Source: Stereocaulon alpinum (Eukaryota; Ascomycota; Lecanoromycetes; Lecanorales; Stereocaulaceae). Taken from it: a DNA stretch of 64,000 nucleotides. The DNA lies in assembly GCA_018257865.1 (NCBI GenBank), contig JAEUBA010000008.1, positions 558,001 to 622,000 of the forward strand, read 5' to 3'. Positions within the stretch are counted from its first letter, which is position 1; each line of letters begins with the position of its first letter. The notes under the pieces were generated by a model. It was not told the DNA's origin. It made no database searches and saw only the letters and a program-made list of their open reading frames with translations. The translations under genes were made by a program, and so were the position numbers. Positions 31,805-44,483 of the stretch are shown one piece after another.

Positions 31805-33569
31805 TCATGAGAGGCCATCCAATCCTCCCATGATGTACCCATGATAGCCATCACCACCAAACGCTCTTTCACCCTCCTGGGACCACCCTTCTCTCTTATC
31901 AAGCCATTTGCCACCGAGGAATTGACGAATACAGGTATCATCTGGCTTCTTTTGGGGCGACTCAAGGGGTACAAGCCGGTAAAAGTTCTCATCCACAGAG
32001 GTCGGATCGCAGGAGCAGCGGTGTGAAGATTGAGGTGGACAGTGTCTGTGAAGACGCAAACCTTTAGCTTATGTCACTCGAAAGTATCATTGAGGATTTT
32101 GATTGGGAAAAGACATACCGATTGATATCGTGCTGGTACCCAATATCCCTGAAGAACCAGATTTCACTCTTTGGCACGAACATTGCCACGCTCAGCGTAT
32201 GTATTGGAGCGTCGCCAAATCTCTCATAGTAGAAGCCTCCTCCTCTGTCTAGCCAAGCGAAGTATCTATCGTTAGCTTCACCGCGGAAGAAATTGAGATC
32301 GCCAATTTCGAAGTTTGAGAAAAATTGACAATTGTTGTAGTCCCCACTGTTGTGCGAGTCGAGTAGCCAGTCAAGGTCAGCATCGGGATGGATTAGCTCA
32401 GGGTGTGCATTGATGAAGGAGCGTGTGCGAGACCAGAGAGAGGGAAAGGATCGTGCATCGTCGAGGATGTTCATGTTGAAGCCATACTTCATGTTGCTAT
32501 CGCGCATAAAGCGAAAGACATCGTAGTCGATATCGCAGAAGAAGTGAACCTGTGACGAAGCCTATCAGCATGAGCTCAGCATTCAGAGCAAGAATCCATA
32601 CATCAGGCTCCACTCGCCAATACCAATCGAAATCCTTGAGTCTTGGATGCTTGTAGAAGAAACCACTGTTCCAACGACACATGTGCCTGTAGCTGATCAT
32701 CCAACCTTTGCCAACACCAATGGCACCCAAGTACTCCAAACTATTCATAAATCTACCCTCATCGATCCAGTCAGGTAACGACCAATGGTCCTTTGGAACG
32801 ATCTCGTAGTAGCATTTGGCAGATGTGAGATTCTGTGTAGCTGCCTACTCTCTTATCAGTATCTCTTTTGCGCCTAGTCGAGGCTCGCACTAACCTTGAA
32901 CTCATCACTGAAAGGCTCATCATTGAAGAAAATCCAAGGATAATTGTACTTCTGATTCCACCGGTATTCTAGCTGTCGCATACTTTGCACCAAGCCAGGT
33001 AGCTCGGAGTTCCTCACTAGACTGATGAGAGCAGCTCTAGGCTTTGCAGAATGGTGACCGAGCGACGGAATTGAATTCAGTAATCCAAGAGTAGACTTCT
33101 CAGCGAATTTGTTCCCCGAATTGTGCTGCAGCCAGCGCATAGGATCAGGGGCATGTTTCTTCGTCACTGGCTCTTGCGTTACTGGTCGTAAGACTTGGTA
33201 AGGATTTGACACTGGTTGTTGCATCGTGATATGGACGACGCGGTGACGCCATGTTCCCGGCTGGGGTATTACCCAGATGATTAGAGCCAGTAGCAGGCAG
33301 ACAACCACAGCTACCTGCCGTTTGGAGACGTTGTTTCTGATGCTGGATGGAAGGCAGCGGAGTGACCAGCGTGACGGTGCTGGTGATATCCAAAAGGATG
33401 AAGCGGACGAAAGAGAGCTGGCAGACGATGAGGCTGAAGAGTGTACGGAAGGTAGAATGAATGTCGGGATTGGCACTTGCGATGGTGTGGCAAGTAGCTT
33501 AGGCGATTTGTCGATGAATGGGTCTGGTGTGTTAGAGAGCTTCCACATAGCGCGCTCGAGGATGCCCAT
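31805..33569 (-). CDS. Alpha-1,2-mannosyltransferase, GT15 (Kre2/Mnt1/Ktr) family
   Basis: Type II Golgi enzyme that adds alpha-1,2-mannose to O- and N-linked glycans. Four exons: 33569..32895, 32844..32602, 32549..32119 and 32045..31805 (introns 50, 52 and 73 bp); product 529 residues. Order: a cytosolic Ser-rich tail, one membrane anchor (QVAVVVCLLLALIIWVI, ~residue 86-102) and a stem. The catalytic domain follows, with RAALISLVRNSEL, YPWIFFNDEPFS, the spliced DWYWRVEPDV-HFFCDIDYDVF segment carrying the donor-binding region, and NNCQFFSNFEIGDLNFFR with the candidate catalytic Glu. Then DIGYQHDINRHCPPQ is formed across intron 3. All splice joins restore family motifs. The very C-terminus is slightly uncertain because another short intron is possible. 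Confidence 0.92.
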
Positions 33570-34080
33570 CCTTCTTGGAAGCGAAAATCGGATTCTCTAA
33601 CGTCGCCGTCGTGGAAAGAGGCGAGGGCTGGAGTCCAAAGTCGCAGGTGGTGATGCGGAATTATGGGGCGAGGTCCAGGAAGCTGCGATGGGCTGTGGTC
33701 GTTAGACGCGAGAGTCTGCCGCAGGCAAGGGTAAATCCCTATTCAGTCAATACAAAAACATAGGGCACAGTACAGATACAAGCAGTTCTTGAGGAAAAGT
33801 CGAGCTCATGCGGGTTCATACTTTTACTTTTCCGAATCACGATTCGCACGATCAATTGGGTCACAGACGTGTCAAGATATTGCACTTGTCTGTATATCTT
33901 CCCATTGGTGAGAGGCTCTTTTCTTCAAAAACGGTGAGCAACTAGCCCTCGGCCACTGTATCCTACCATGACATGCTGCAGAGATTAGTATACAAAAAGA
34001 TGAGCCCTACTATGCCCCTTGCTCTTTCCCTGGATATCTTAGTACACCGAACGCCTCGCTATAAGAACAGATCTGTCCAG
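33570..34080. other. Intergenic region, nothing recognised
   Basis: 511 bp between the start of the GT15 gene and the 3' end of HIR1. It serves as the GT15 promoter; no motif stands out. Confidence 0.5.
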
Positions 34081-37000
34081 TTATGAGATCATAGCATCAC
34101 CATCCGCGCCTCTTCGCTCCATCTCGTCCATGACCCTAAGAACCTTCGCGTATGGTACAGTGATACGTTGTAAGTCGCGATGTTTGCCTGTTCACTGTCA
34201 GTCTTGTCGTCTAAGATCGGTGGTGCGCAGTCTTACCCAATATCAGGACTACCTGATTCAAGAGCTCCCTCCGTGGCCATCCGCAGAGCAGGTCGCTTTT
34301 GTTGCCCCAGTGTCGATCCTCCGGCGCCTTCACTACATCGAAATGCTCATCCTCTTCACCATCAGTGGCTTCGTTGATTCCTCCAAGTAGGCCCCGAAGA
34401 AGCTCTTCAACCTTCATTTTCAAGCCTTCCACACCCAGTCTCTTGGCGTACATATAGAGATATACTTGGAACTCATCCTTTGCTCCAAGCATCAAAGCGG
34501 CTGCAATCCGATTCTCGAGGTGAGCTATCGAGACGCCTGACTCAAAGCCTTCGAAGCCTTCCCGTGAGAGCAGCTGCTTCACGAGTCTATTCAGAAGTTG
34601 AGCTCGTCCCCTTGCGAGGACTTCGTTTGTAGTAGTGCGCTCTAGGAACGGTATGACACCAGCAGAGACATTCGAGCTTGAGGTTCCGTTGCCAAGCGCA
34701 GTTGTCGATCGTAGATTGCCTACCGACGAGTCCGTAGAATTCCAGTACTGACTTCCGACCATCCACCAGAGTTCTGACAGACGTTGCCAGACATACATGG
34801 TTGGAGAATAGGCGTATCCTTCTCCATTTGTGAGTGTTACCACAACGCGGCCTTCAGAGTTCAAACGTGCGCCAGTAATAGCTGGAGCCTTAGTAGGATG
34901 TTCTTGAAGACTGTGTACTGCAATGTCCAAGATCGGCGCAAGCGACACAGGTGGGTGAGGCGAAGTCAATGATTTCATGTCCCAGACGTAGCACAGCCCA
35001 GCCGCAGTGATACTCAGTAACCATCGGTCTTGACACTCTAGTACGACGGGCTGACTCTCGAGAACCAAAGCATTGATAAGCCTTCGGCCAACTGGTGTCC
35101 ACGCGTACACGCTTCCGTCTTCGCAAGCTACTGACCAAAAGTCTTTATTTCCAGTAACAAGCAGTGCACTCCTAGGTAGATAATCTTGGAACACGGGCTG
35201 GCCGCGTTTAGTGACGATGACTCGACATGGATCTGGGTCTTGCGTCCTTCCAGAAGCTGGAAGCTGGGTGGGGTTTCGAGCTTCGATCACAATCTCCATT
35301 GGCGTATTGGAATTATCCGTCGAATCATACCCGTTCACGTTCGGGCCATTTGCAATGCTACTTCCACCAAAGGATCGGACAATATGCGATCGAATTTTAG
35401 GGACTGCTAGTCTGATCTGGCTTACCGTCAAGCTAGGATTAATCACCGCGGGCCGTATGAAATCAGGGGTTTGTTGTTGACCTGTTGGAGCTGCAACTGT
35501 CTTCGCAGGAATGAGTCCATTCGTAGTATTTGACATGATGGGTATCGCCCCATCCTGGCTGGCAATGGCAATCCTCTTGTCGATGTGGTCGTCTTCAACG
35601 CCTTCTAGCCTTGCATTCCGCCGCCTATTCCCTAATAGGAGTGCCGATAGGCCTCCTTTTGGTAGACCATCAAAGGGTTTCGAAAGGTCGAGAATCGTCT
35701 GAGGCTGGTCGTTCTGGGCACCCTGCCCGGCACTAGAAGAGGCCATCAAGTGAGGTCGAGGAAGTGATGATTCAGTCCCAGCAGATGAGACGAGCAATGG
35801 AGCTATGCGCTTCTTGCCGTCCTTGGTGAATGTGACACGGTTCTTAAGCTTCTCTAGCTTAGCAGCATTGGGATCTTCCCTCGCTTTCGAGTCTTGCTCG
35901 TCTGTCTTCCCTACACCTTGGTCATGACTTTGTCCGTTCGAAAGATTTGGCGGGCCCCCTGCGCCATTCGTGAGCATGCCTGCAGGCATAGAAGTTGGTA
36001 CATTGCCATTCGTGAGCGCTGGCGTATGCGGTACAGCATCTCCCATCAGAGCACCCATGCGACCTTCTACGCCACGCATTTCACCCTGCCTACTCTTCTC
36101 TTCAAGCAAAAGCCCGTCGGTACCTTCGATGATACCAGCGCCCCTTCTTCCGGCTCCAAATTTGGCCAAGGCTCTCTCGTTCTCGTCCAAGCTGACTTCA
36201 TACCCAATCTCGCTCGTCTCGAATGTCACGGCGATCACAGTGCCATCTAAAGTCGAAAGGAACAAGGACTTGCCGTCAGGCGTCCAAGCGAGGTCCGTTA
36301 TTGACTTCACAGACACATCTTGGGCGATGACCAACGGCCGCGGATTGGTCGTGATCCAGACGCTCAAGGCTTTGTCTTGACCAGCGCAGGCAATTACTGT
36401 GTGTACAGGGTTCACCTTTGGATCGAAACTGCTCTTAGTAGTATCGTATCTGCTGAATAATCTAGGTGAGAACGCGCAGACCTCTACGGGAGCTTCGTGA
36501 CCTATTAGATTAATATCGCCGTCCCATGTGCCACGGTTGATGATGGCCACCGAGCTAACAGGTCCATTGACAGCATTGGCCGCTGCTATGTGATTGCCAT
36601 CTGGTGACCAAGAGCACCGTCGGAAGTATGTGGTGAGAGGAGAAGCCACAAAAGGTGTTGAGATGGTCTTCTCAAGGGTGAAGTTGTTCATCTGGTCATG
36701 GGCCGAAGAGTTAGGTCCAGGAGATGTAAACCGCCAGACCTTAATGGTCCGGTCATCGCTTGCCGTTGCAAAATACTTGTTGGCTGGGTCGAATGTAAGA
36801 CCTTTGACATGACTTTGATGGCTGACCAATGTTTTCAGCTTCTCAAACGTATGGCCCGACCACACCACGACTTTTGAGTCCAACCCCACAGAGACCAGTA
36901 TTGAGGAATCGTATGACCACCCCAGATCTTGTACGTCATTTTCGTGGCCAATTAGCCTCCTGAATATCTTCCAGCTCTCCACAGGGGGCGCTTCGTTGCT

Positions 37001-37443
37001 TCCTGCTGGTTATTAGCACGTTTTGCACAATTCGCGCGGATCGCAGGGGCGTACCGAATCCACCAGAATGTGATGGAGGACCTGGCTCTAATTGATAGAC
37101 GCATACTATCTTATCATCCGCCCCCGAAGCTAAGTATTTTCCGTTTCCAGCAAATCGAACAGAGTGTATGGTGCCAGAATGGTAGTTCATGTAGGCCAGC
37201 TGCTTGGGCTTGCTATAGTTCGGGTCGGCTGCGTTATAGATCGCCTCTGTAGACCATATACGAACGAAGCCATCTGCAAAGAATAACGTAAGTTGAGAGC
37301 TCATCAGGGAGACTAGGGCAACCGAGAGTACCTCCAGCGGCCGTAACAAGCCTTGTCCCATCTGGCGAGACATGACAGCTGTAGACCTCGAAATCCTTCT
37401 TCTCTCCGCTATGGGTGAGCCATACAGGTCGTATGTAGCGCAT
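34081..37443 (-). CDS. HIR1: Histone chaperone HIR complex subunit Hir1 (HIRA)
   Basis: Subunit of the HIR/HIRA complex that deposits H3-H4 outside replication and represses histone genes. Four exons: 37443..37332, 37273..37055, 37002..34237 and 34187..34081 (introns 58, 52 and 49 bp); product 1067 residues. The N-terminus MRYIRPVWLTHSGEKKDFEV starts a seven-blade WD40 propeller: GFVRIWS, HSGTIHSVRFAGNGKYLASGADDK, LIGHENDVQDLGWSYDSSIL, HVKGLTFDPANKYFATASDDRTIKVW. A disordered middle follows, then the HIRA-specific B-like motif (RVTFTKDGKKRIAPLLVSS) and the C-terminal Hira domain (LPRSALLVTGNKDFWSVACE). The spliced last exon gives GKHRDLQRITVPYAKVLRV, the expected Hir1 ending. No anomalies. 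Confidence 0.96.
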
Positions 37444-37700
37444 GGCAACAGTATGGTACTCTTGGCCTGCGGCGCATGTCTTAGGTGGTCATGAGTTAGG
37501 ACGAATGTATTGCTTAACTTTTGGGGTGGGCGTGAGATAGAGCTGCAGAGGTTTGCTTGGCGCGTAGGTCTAACGCGACGAAGTAATTTAGGAGGGTTAC
37601 GCCCTCTCTCCTCTACATTCTACAGCAGCTATTGTGAGATATATTGCAGCAACACCTGTGGTATTTGATCTCCTCAGAAAATATTGACTTTATTCATTAT

Positions 37701-38964
37701 TCAATTGGTACTATATCTCGATACGCCCTCTGTCTCGTCAATGCGGAATACATACTTCACAGCACTAGCCTTTCCATCTTTCAGGCTTCTCAAAGCAGTC
37801 TCTACACCTCCTAATCCTCCTGGAACCACCTCATATGGATGCCCCTTGAAGAAACCCTTCTGCAGCCCACGTCCGAAGTACCGGAAGAAAGCCATTGCAA
37901 ATTCTTCATTGCCTGTCTGCGTGCCCGTCTTCTTCTGCCACGGATCCAGATCTGTTCCTATCTGCGCAGACCCCACCGTCGTAAGTGATTTCTCAATGGT
38001 TTCTGGGATCTCTTTATAGTCTTTGCCTGGTAGGACAAGGGTAATCTTGCCCGTCTTATGGTCAAGAACTTGACAAATGTTCTCATAGCTTCCATTGCCG
38101 CTTACGGCGTCAAGGGCGTATTCAACTTTACCACCAGCGTTCTGAACTGCTGCCCTGAGATCTTGAACGAGCTTCTCATGTCCTTCTCGATAGTCCAGAA
38201 TGACGTCTCCTTTGCTTTTGTCTATGAGTCCTCCAACATGTGATATACCTCTCCCAGCTACGCAAATCAATGGATGTATGTTAGACTGCTGGGCGAGCTG
38301 GATAGCGTAGGAGCCCACGGCCGAGGCAGCACCATAGATGATAACTGGAATTGGCTTCAAAGTCGGGCGCCAAGGTGGAGGAAGGGCAAGACGCTGGTAC
38401 AGGCCAAAAGCCGCTGTCATTGCAGCTAGTGGAATTGTTGCAGCTTCTGTGGCAGCAAGCTTAGCTACGCCATTTCTGGCAGCTGCGACGGAGTGTCTTA
38501 CCTTCAAAGCTTGTCTTCTTTGGAATGTGGAATGTCGTATGCGACCAGCTGACGGCGTACTCTGCGTAACTTCCACCAGGGGCCATCATTTGGTGGAATG
38601 CAGCAACGCGGTCGCCCGGCTTGAATTCGACAACATCAGAGCCGACTGTATGAACCACTCCCGCAATATCGTCGCCTTGATTTACATTCTGTCCCGTATA
38701 CTCTGGCCGCTTCCAGTCTTTGGGATTTGACCCAGACACCACGACTTTCGTTACAACTTGGTCAGGCTCGGGTACGGGGATGGGAGAGTCAATAATCTCA
38801 ACCTTTGGACCTTTGTAGATAATTGCTTCCTTCATACTGGTGGAATAGGTGGGCGCTATCAATTGTTTGGCAGTCGTAGAAAGTCTGCGGGTTGCAGAGG
38901 TTCGTAAGAAGGACATTGAAGCAAGTAGAACCAGTTTGTAAATAGTTATGTTAGTGGATGACAT
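37701..38964 (-). CDS. Medium-chain dehydrogenase/reductase (zinc-type alcohol dehydrogenase-like, enoyl-reductase group)
   Basis: NAD(P)H-dependent oxidoreductase of the MDR superfamily; substrate unknown. Two exons: 38964..38502 and 38446..37701, with a 55-bp phase-1 intron; the join gives KTSFE-EAATIPLAAMTAAFGLYQ, a family-typical sequence. Product 402 residues. The N-terminal extension contains MSFLRTSATRRLSTTAKQL, a likely mitochondrial presequence. The catalytic domain has GSNPKDWKRP, GDDIAGVVHTVGSDV and FKPGDRVAAF. The Rossmann domain has IIYGAASAVGSYAIQLAQ (dinucleotide binding). The structural-zinc cysteine cluster of classical ADHs is absent, so it fits the zinc-free quinone-reductase-like or trans-enoyl-reductase branch. 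No biosynthetic cluster genes surround it. Confidence 0.9.
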
Positions 38965-39138
38965 GATTTACACCCTTCCCCACATGAAGTCAATATATCC
39001 GCGCTTTCCGGAGTTAAGCAATTTTAGCTGCCAAAGCCGCAAAAGATTTCGGCAGTGCAGCGCAAAAGACGTGCTGCAAATGCTCGTATGATAGGTTCCA
39101 TATGGAGAACCTTTCATGCTAGGCGTTCAAAGCACTGA

Positions 39139-40100
39139 TCATCTCTGCCGTATTGGCTTTGCCTTGCGTTTCTTGAATATAGCCCCAGGCATTGCAGAAT
39201 TCTCTTCCTCTTTGATTGAAGCAGCCTCGGCAGCATTCTTCTCTAGTATCGACTCTGTAATCTCAGCATCGCCCGAGGACTCCTCGCGTTTGATGTGCGG
39301 TGGATTCAAGGCAAGACGTTGCGCTTCTTTCTCGCTGTACATTTCGGCGCTGTTTTGAGGCTGCGAAAGTTCATCTGTAGTCACTGTTCGTCCCATACCA
39401 CCACCCCCTGACTTCAAGTTCTTCGTAATCTTCAGCAGAGCATCTAGATCATCATTGGCATCTTCTCCAGACCCAGGATACGTTCGAGTCGTAGATCCCC
39501 AGCCTTTTCTGACAACAGTCTCACCAGCGGCCTCCTCTTCGTCCTGACCTTCGAACTTTCTCTTTCGTACTCCAATACTCAGATTACTTGATTTGACGTC
39601 TTCATCATCTTCTTCCTTCTTCCGCGTATCGTAAATTATTCTCTGCGATGTAGTCTGCCAATCTCCTACCATAGCCATCTCTTTCCGAAAGTCTTCTGGC
39701 ACAGCGACACCTAGCTCTGCTAATTGTGCAAGTTGCTTTTTCCTATCCGCTGGAGTTGCTTGCCTTGATGCAAGTGGTGCAGGTATGGCGGACTTCGTCT
39801 CCCATAGTGCGCCTTTAGATTTGGATCCGGAAGTAATGCCATTCAGCCTGTCGACCTCATCCTTTGCTCTCTGCTTGTCTCTCTCTTCCCGTTCGTGGCC
39901 TTTATGTAGATCGCGTAAGAAGCGCTTGAGATTGCCTTGATGCTTTGGCGTTGCTTCGTGGTTGGTCTTCTCAAGTTTGGTGTCACGGACGAAGATCTTG
40001 CAATGTTTGCACCAGTATTTTGGCTACATCAATATCAGCAAGGGGCTATTCTTGCACGTAGGAACAGCATACTGACAGTAGATTTCCAGTATTCTGACAT
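39139..40100 (-). CDS. U1-type zinc-finger splicing protein, WBP4/FBP21-like
   Basis: Probable spliceosome-associated protein. Two exons: 40100..40077 and 40023..39139, with a 53-bp intron that has an unusual GTCAGT donor; product 302 residues. The join gives MSEYWKST-PKYWCKHCKIF, and then FVRDTKLEKTNHEATPKHQG forms a matrin/U1-C2H2 finger (C-x2-C...H-x5-H) at residues ~10-40, the hallmark of WBP4. Next come RFLRDLHKGHEREE, an Ala/Pro segment, and a disordered acidic/basic C-terminus with RKRKFEG and KKRKAKPIRQR, likely nuclear signals. No WW domain is obvious, unlike the human protein. The 24-bp first exon made it easy to miss. Confidence 0.85.
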
Positions 40101-40723
40101 GTCGCAGATCCTTGCAGGCTCTTGTTTGATACAAGATGAGAGAGTGTGTCCGGGGGACCAGAACTTCCTTCAATCAATTCTTGGGAGCACGTAGTGGTCC
40201 CTGGAAAGAGAGATGTTTCGTTGAAAGTGATGAAGAGGAAAGTTGATATCGCTAGTGTCCAGCGACGATATGATACGTTAGCGGAAACAGATGCCTCCTA
40301 CTAAAAGGGTTCACTGCCTCTGACTGCTCAACCGTTTACCCCCTCTAGCTTCCTGATTTCAGCGTTTGAGTATATAATTTTGCGTACAGTATTGCAGACG
40401 CATGGATCTCTATCAATTTGACATCAATGCTACTTTGCGAAATCTGCGGAACTGGCGAGCTGTAGCTTTCTATCACAGCTACCCCCAAGAACCCTTAGAG
40501 CTTGCTCCTGGAGCAATAAGATCGAGGGTTCCAAGCGACAGCCCTGTGGGGCGAGCACCGAATTCGGCTAGCGCAACCTTTCTTCGCCTTTGCCTTCGCC
40601 GAAAATCGAAACATTTGGCGCCGCCGAATTCTCATACAACAAGCCATCTAACACCCTGGCTTTCTACTGTTCTACGCTATCCCAGGATCTTTGATGCTGT
40701 AGTGGGCAAGCTGCTGTAATAGC
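40101..40723. other. Divergent promoter region WBP4-like / TIM44
   Basis: 623 bp between divergent genes. A 105-codon plus frame (40402-40719) ends just before the TIM44 start. It has no domain and is most likely 5' UTR/promoter sequence. Confidence 0.5.
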
Positions 40724-42494
40724 ATGAGACCGCCATCTCGTCTGCTGCCGAATGTTCGTTCTAGTGGCAGGTTAGCTTTACAGTCTTCACGATGCTTCAA
40801 CTCAGCAAGATTACTCCCCAGTGGAAGGACCGCTCCCTACCGACGGATAGGGGGCTCGCTTTTCAATGATCCTATAACGCAGCTACGGCTCCCCTCCTCA
40901 CGACTTTTCCTCCAACCCATATCCAATACCCTCTCGAACAAACTCATCAGCAGAGCTTTCTCGACTACACCTCGGCCATGTGCTATCAGCTTCAGGGACC
41001 TGAAGTCGGACGAGAAGGGCAAGGCGCCTCCGAGGCCAGAAGCAGACAAAGCCTCGAAGAAGCATGCCTCATCAGCTGAAGAAGAGGATCCTGCCGAAAA
41101 GGCATACCGAGAGGCCCAACGGGAGAGTCAGGCAAACTTCAAGAGACAGAAAGAAGAGCAAAAGAAGGAAGAGTCTAGTGCAGGCGGCAAAGAGGGCGCT
41201 GACGGAGAAGGAGAACAACAAAAGCGACAGAAAGACGAGCCGCCACCTCCACCACCCCATGGAAATAAATCACCGTGGCAGGTCTTTACCGATACCCTGA
41301 AGACGGAATTCAAGGCTTCCAAAGAATGGAACGAGTCTACAAAGCAGCTGGCATCTTCAGCTCACCAGTTTACGGAAAATGAGTCTGTCAAGCGTGCCCG
41401 AGCAGCATACACGGCTGCATCTGGTGCAGCAACCTCTGGTACCGCCACCGCCCTTAAGGGTGCGGGAAAAGCTGTAGGGCAAGGAGCTGCATGGACATGG
41501 GACTCGACGCCAGTGAAAGTAGTTCGTTCTGGAGTTAGCGCCACTGGTCGAGGAATCGAAGCGGCTACGCGCCCTGTGAGGGAGACCAAAGTTTACAAGA
41601 CGGCTGTTGGAGGAGTGAAAAATGTCATTGATGACGGCAGTAGCTCAAAGTACGGCGGCTGGGTGGAGAAAGAGGAGCGAAGAAGGCAGCGAGAGTTGCG
41701 GGAAATGAATGAAGCTGCAGCAAGTGGCATACCAGGGAGGCGGATGGAGAAGATGGAAGAAGATCCCAAGTACATACTTCGCACTCGTGAAATCCTTGGT
41801 CCCCTAGCTAACCTTTCCCAGCGCCGGTACGAATGTCACACTCCATAAAGATTCGAAACTCAGAGAATCATGGAAGAACTTCAAAGACTCCAGCCGAGTC
41901 ATGCAATCCATCTTCTCCCTCAAATCCTCCTACAACGAATCCGAAAACCCCCTCATCTCCACCGCTCGCAGCGTCACAGACAGAATCGCTGGCTTCTTCG
42001 CAGAAAACGAAACGGCCATGGTAATCAAGGCCTTTCGAGAAATGGATCCCTCCTTCCAGGTCGAACCCTTTCTTCGAGAAATGCGAGAATACATCCTCCC
42101 CGAAGTCCTAGACGCATACGTGAAAGGCGACACAGAAACCCTAAAGCTCTGGCTCTCAGCCGCGCAATACCAAGTCTACGCAGCTCTAACGCAACAATAC
42201 AAAACCGCTGGTCTTAAGTCCGACGGACGCATCCTAGACATACGGCACGTCGATATCCTTTCAGCTCGCATGTTAGAGAACGAAGTCCCGGTCTTCATCA
42301 TAACCTGCCGCACACAAGAAGTCCACGTTTACCGGAACGCTAAAACGAATGAACTCGCTGCTGGCATGGAAGATAAAGTCCAGCTCGTCACTTACGCGAT
42401 CGGTATTACTCGTCTTGCGGAAGATGTCAATAATCCGGATACGAGGGGGTGGCGGTTAATTGAGCTACAGAAGAGTGCTAGGGATTATATATGA
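40724..42494 (+). CDS. TIM44: Mitochondrial import inner membrane translocase subunit Tim44
   Basis: Matrix-side scaffold that tethers mtHsp70 to the TIM23 channel and drives presequence protein import. Two exons: 40724..41769 and 41822..42494 (52-bp intron, AGCTAAC branch point); product 572 residues. The first ~90 residues are an Arg/Ser-rich presequence ending RAFSTTPRPCAISF. A charged region with PPPPPPHGNKSPWQVFTDTL follows, then an Ala/Gly-rich amphipathic region (TAASGAATSGTATALKGAGK). After the join (EEDPN-AGTNVTLHKDSK) comes the conserved C-terminal domain: NPLISTARSVTDRIAGFFAE, AFREMDPSFQVEPFLREMRE, GDTETLKLWLSAAQYQVYA, DGRILDIRHVDILSARMLEN. Exon 2 is strongly C-rich up to ~42330, then G-rich. 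No anomalies. Confidence 0.96.
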
Positions 42495-43668
42495 TCTGCT
42501 CATTAATTGGCTCTGCTACGTTCTTAAAGGAGATTTGAGTGTGTCTTGCATTTAGCGCGCATCAAAAGCGACCGTCTTCACAATGTATAGTACAAAACTT
42601 CAGCCTATGTCTAAGGATTGAGAAAGGGGCCTGCAAGGCGCAACGGGACGCTGTATCTCGGTCGCCACTCTCAACGGATGTTAACTTCTTTGTAAATCTT
42701 TTATATTCATATATTTCACTATCAAGGTTACAATTCATCTAATTATCTGTCCCGTTCAACGAGGCAGTGAAAGCAGCAGAGTGTACAGCAGAACGACAAT
42801 GTCATGTTTGGCCAACGCTCCAAATCGGGATTATTCGAATTTTTCGCTAGGTTTTGCGCTCGGAGTCGTCCTCATACGGAAACAAGTTGTACCGCGAGCA
42901 AACCTTTGTTATCGTTTTTGTCAAAGCTGCGGCATCTGGAAGAGGCTCTGCCCTTCTGTAAGGAGGTTCGTACTTCAGTGATCGACGGTGCTGACTATTT
43001 TCATCCTGAGATTGGTACCGCCAGGCATCCAGCAGAAGGTTGACAATGTTTAGTCCTGGTCCATAATTCGAGTCGAGCTGGAAAGCCTTTCAGCCTCTTG
43101 AATTGCGCTATGAGGTAAATGTTTTCAGTTCTTGACTCTTGTCGGGAGATGCTTCATTCTCAGTTCCCTGGATACGTCGTTTCAGGTAGGAAACTGGGAA
43201 GCCACCCGGGACGTATCATAGAAATCGAGTACCAGGCTACTTCCTCATCTTCAACGCGCAAATAGGTAGAAAAGCACTCCGACATCTCCCCCATAGCATA
43301 CTTACATTTCCGAATCTCCTTGCTCTATACCGTACATACTGTACTCAGCTTTCTAAATGATCTCACTGGCCCAAATACTGAGTCGTGATCCTCGCGGACT
43401 TCTCCGTACGATGTATTCCATGATATTTAGTGACTGCTTTGCAAGATGTTCCGGCGTTATAGCGTTGTGCCAGGTCCTGAAGAAGCATACGACGTCGTAT
43501 CGAGAGGTTCTAATGACATTGTCTAAGCGAAAGTGAACAGATAGCCAACCTAGAGGGTTCTTCTGCACAGTATCAGTATCAGTATCAGAGAAAGGAAACA
43601 AGAAACTTTGTAAGGTCTAGCTCGAGGTGTCTGGATTCCTCGAACAACCAGTCTGATGTCGCATTTAT
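42495..43668. other. Intergenic region with short decayed coding traces
   Basis: No intact gene. A TATCAG triplication of 6-bp units lies at about 43570-43590. Minus-strand frame 43353-43601 could be a downstream part of the adjacent F-box-like relic (it ends RRSPRGSRLSIWAS), but the connection is not proven. Confidence 0.45.
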
Positions 43669-43962
43669 TCACTTTGCGTAGTCGACGTTGTCGATGATTG
43701 TGCTGAGGTCGACGCGGAGTCTGCTTTTGGCGTGCAGGATAGGTAGAGCTTCTTGGCGTAGCTATTGGCTGGTGTGTAGGAGAGCTAGCTGCTTTCTCAT
43801 ATAGCCATGCAGACCGTGAGGATATGCATGGATTTTAGCTGGTAGAGCACGCTCGTATATCATGTCGCAGATCTCTGCTGGTAGGTCTAGGAAGTGGATC
43901 GCCTCGGCTGCGGTGGGATCAATGAGATTCAAGTAACCTGGCAGTTGGGATTTTGGTATCAA
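43669..43962 (-). pseudogene. Relic of an F-box-like/2EXR-type gene with a premature stop
   Basis: The frame reads AEAIHFLDLPAEICDMIYER, typical of the core of fungal 2EXR/F-box-like proteins. It then hits TAG at 43764-43762 in LLHTSQ-stop-LRQEALPILHA and continues in the same frame to NVDYAK and a second stop. The sequence after the stop is the expected family continuation, so the stop is a mutation rather than the end of the gene; a CAG to TAG change would explain it. No ATG precedes the fragment. Probably non-functional. Confidence 0.6.
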
Positions 43963-44483
43963 GGCTGATCAATCTTGTTCAGGCATTGTGGCGAGTAGTA
44001 ACGAAGCGAGGGAGTGGCCTGAGCTTAGAGAATTCGTAGGGTTCTGTATTGGAGAATTGTGCTAGTTGACGTAGAATTCTGGGGGATAAGTCGAAGTTTC
44101 ACATGGCTGAATTTGCATTCAAGGAAGATGCATATTCCCTAGATAGCCTAGTTGGAATAGTAGGTGGCCCGAGGAGCTAAGAGATCCAGATTGCCATGGG
44201 GAAGCCTGCCACCAGTTGCTTTATTGGTTCAAGAACTACCTCAAATGCTCGGACTTTGCTCTCAAAATCTCGCTGAGTAATTTGGACGTCTATCGAAACA
44301 AATTCTCATAAGAGCACAGAGCAGGAAGACACCTGATGCATGTTTGTTGGAACGGTTACCAGCGTGGTAGAGGATTCTCAGTGTTCTTGGCTATGATATC
44401 GAGTAGCAAAAGAAAGGATTGGGTACAGCGGCTCCAACACAATCACAGTGCTTACGCAAAAGCTATCAGCCAACTCGCCTACC

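Noticed and set aside
40402..40719. 105-codon plus-strand frame directly before TIM44
   Set aside because: No domain, odd composition, ends 4 bp before the TIM44 ATG; more likely 5' UTR/promoter.
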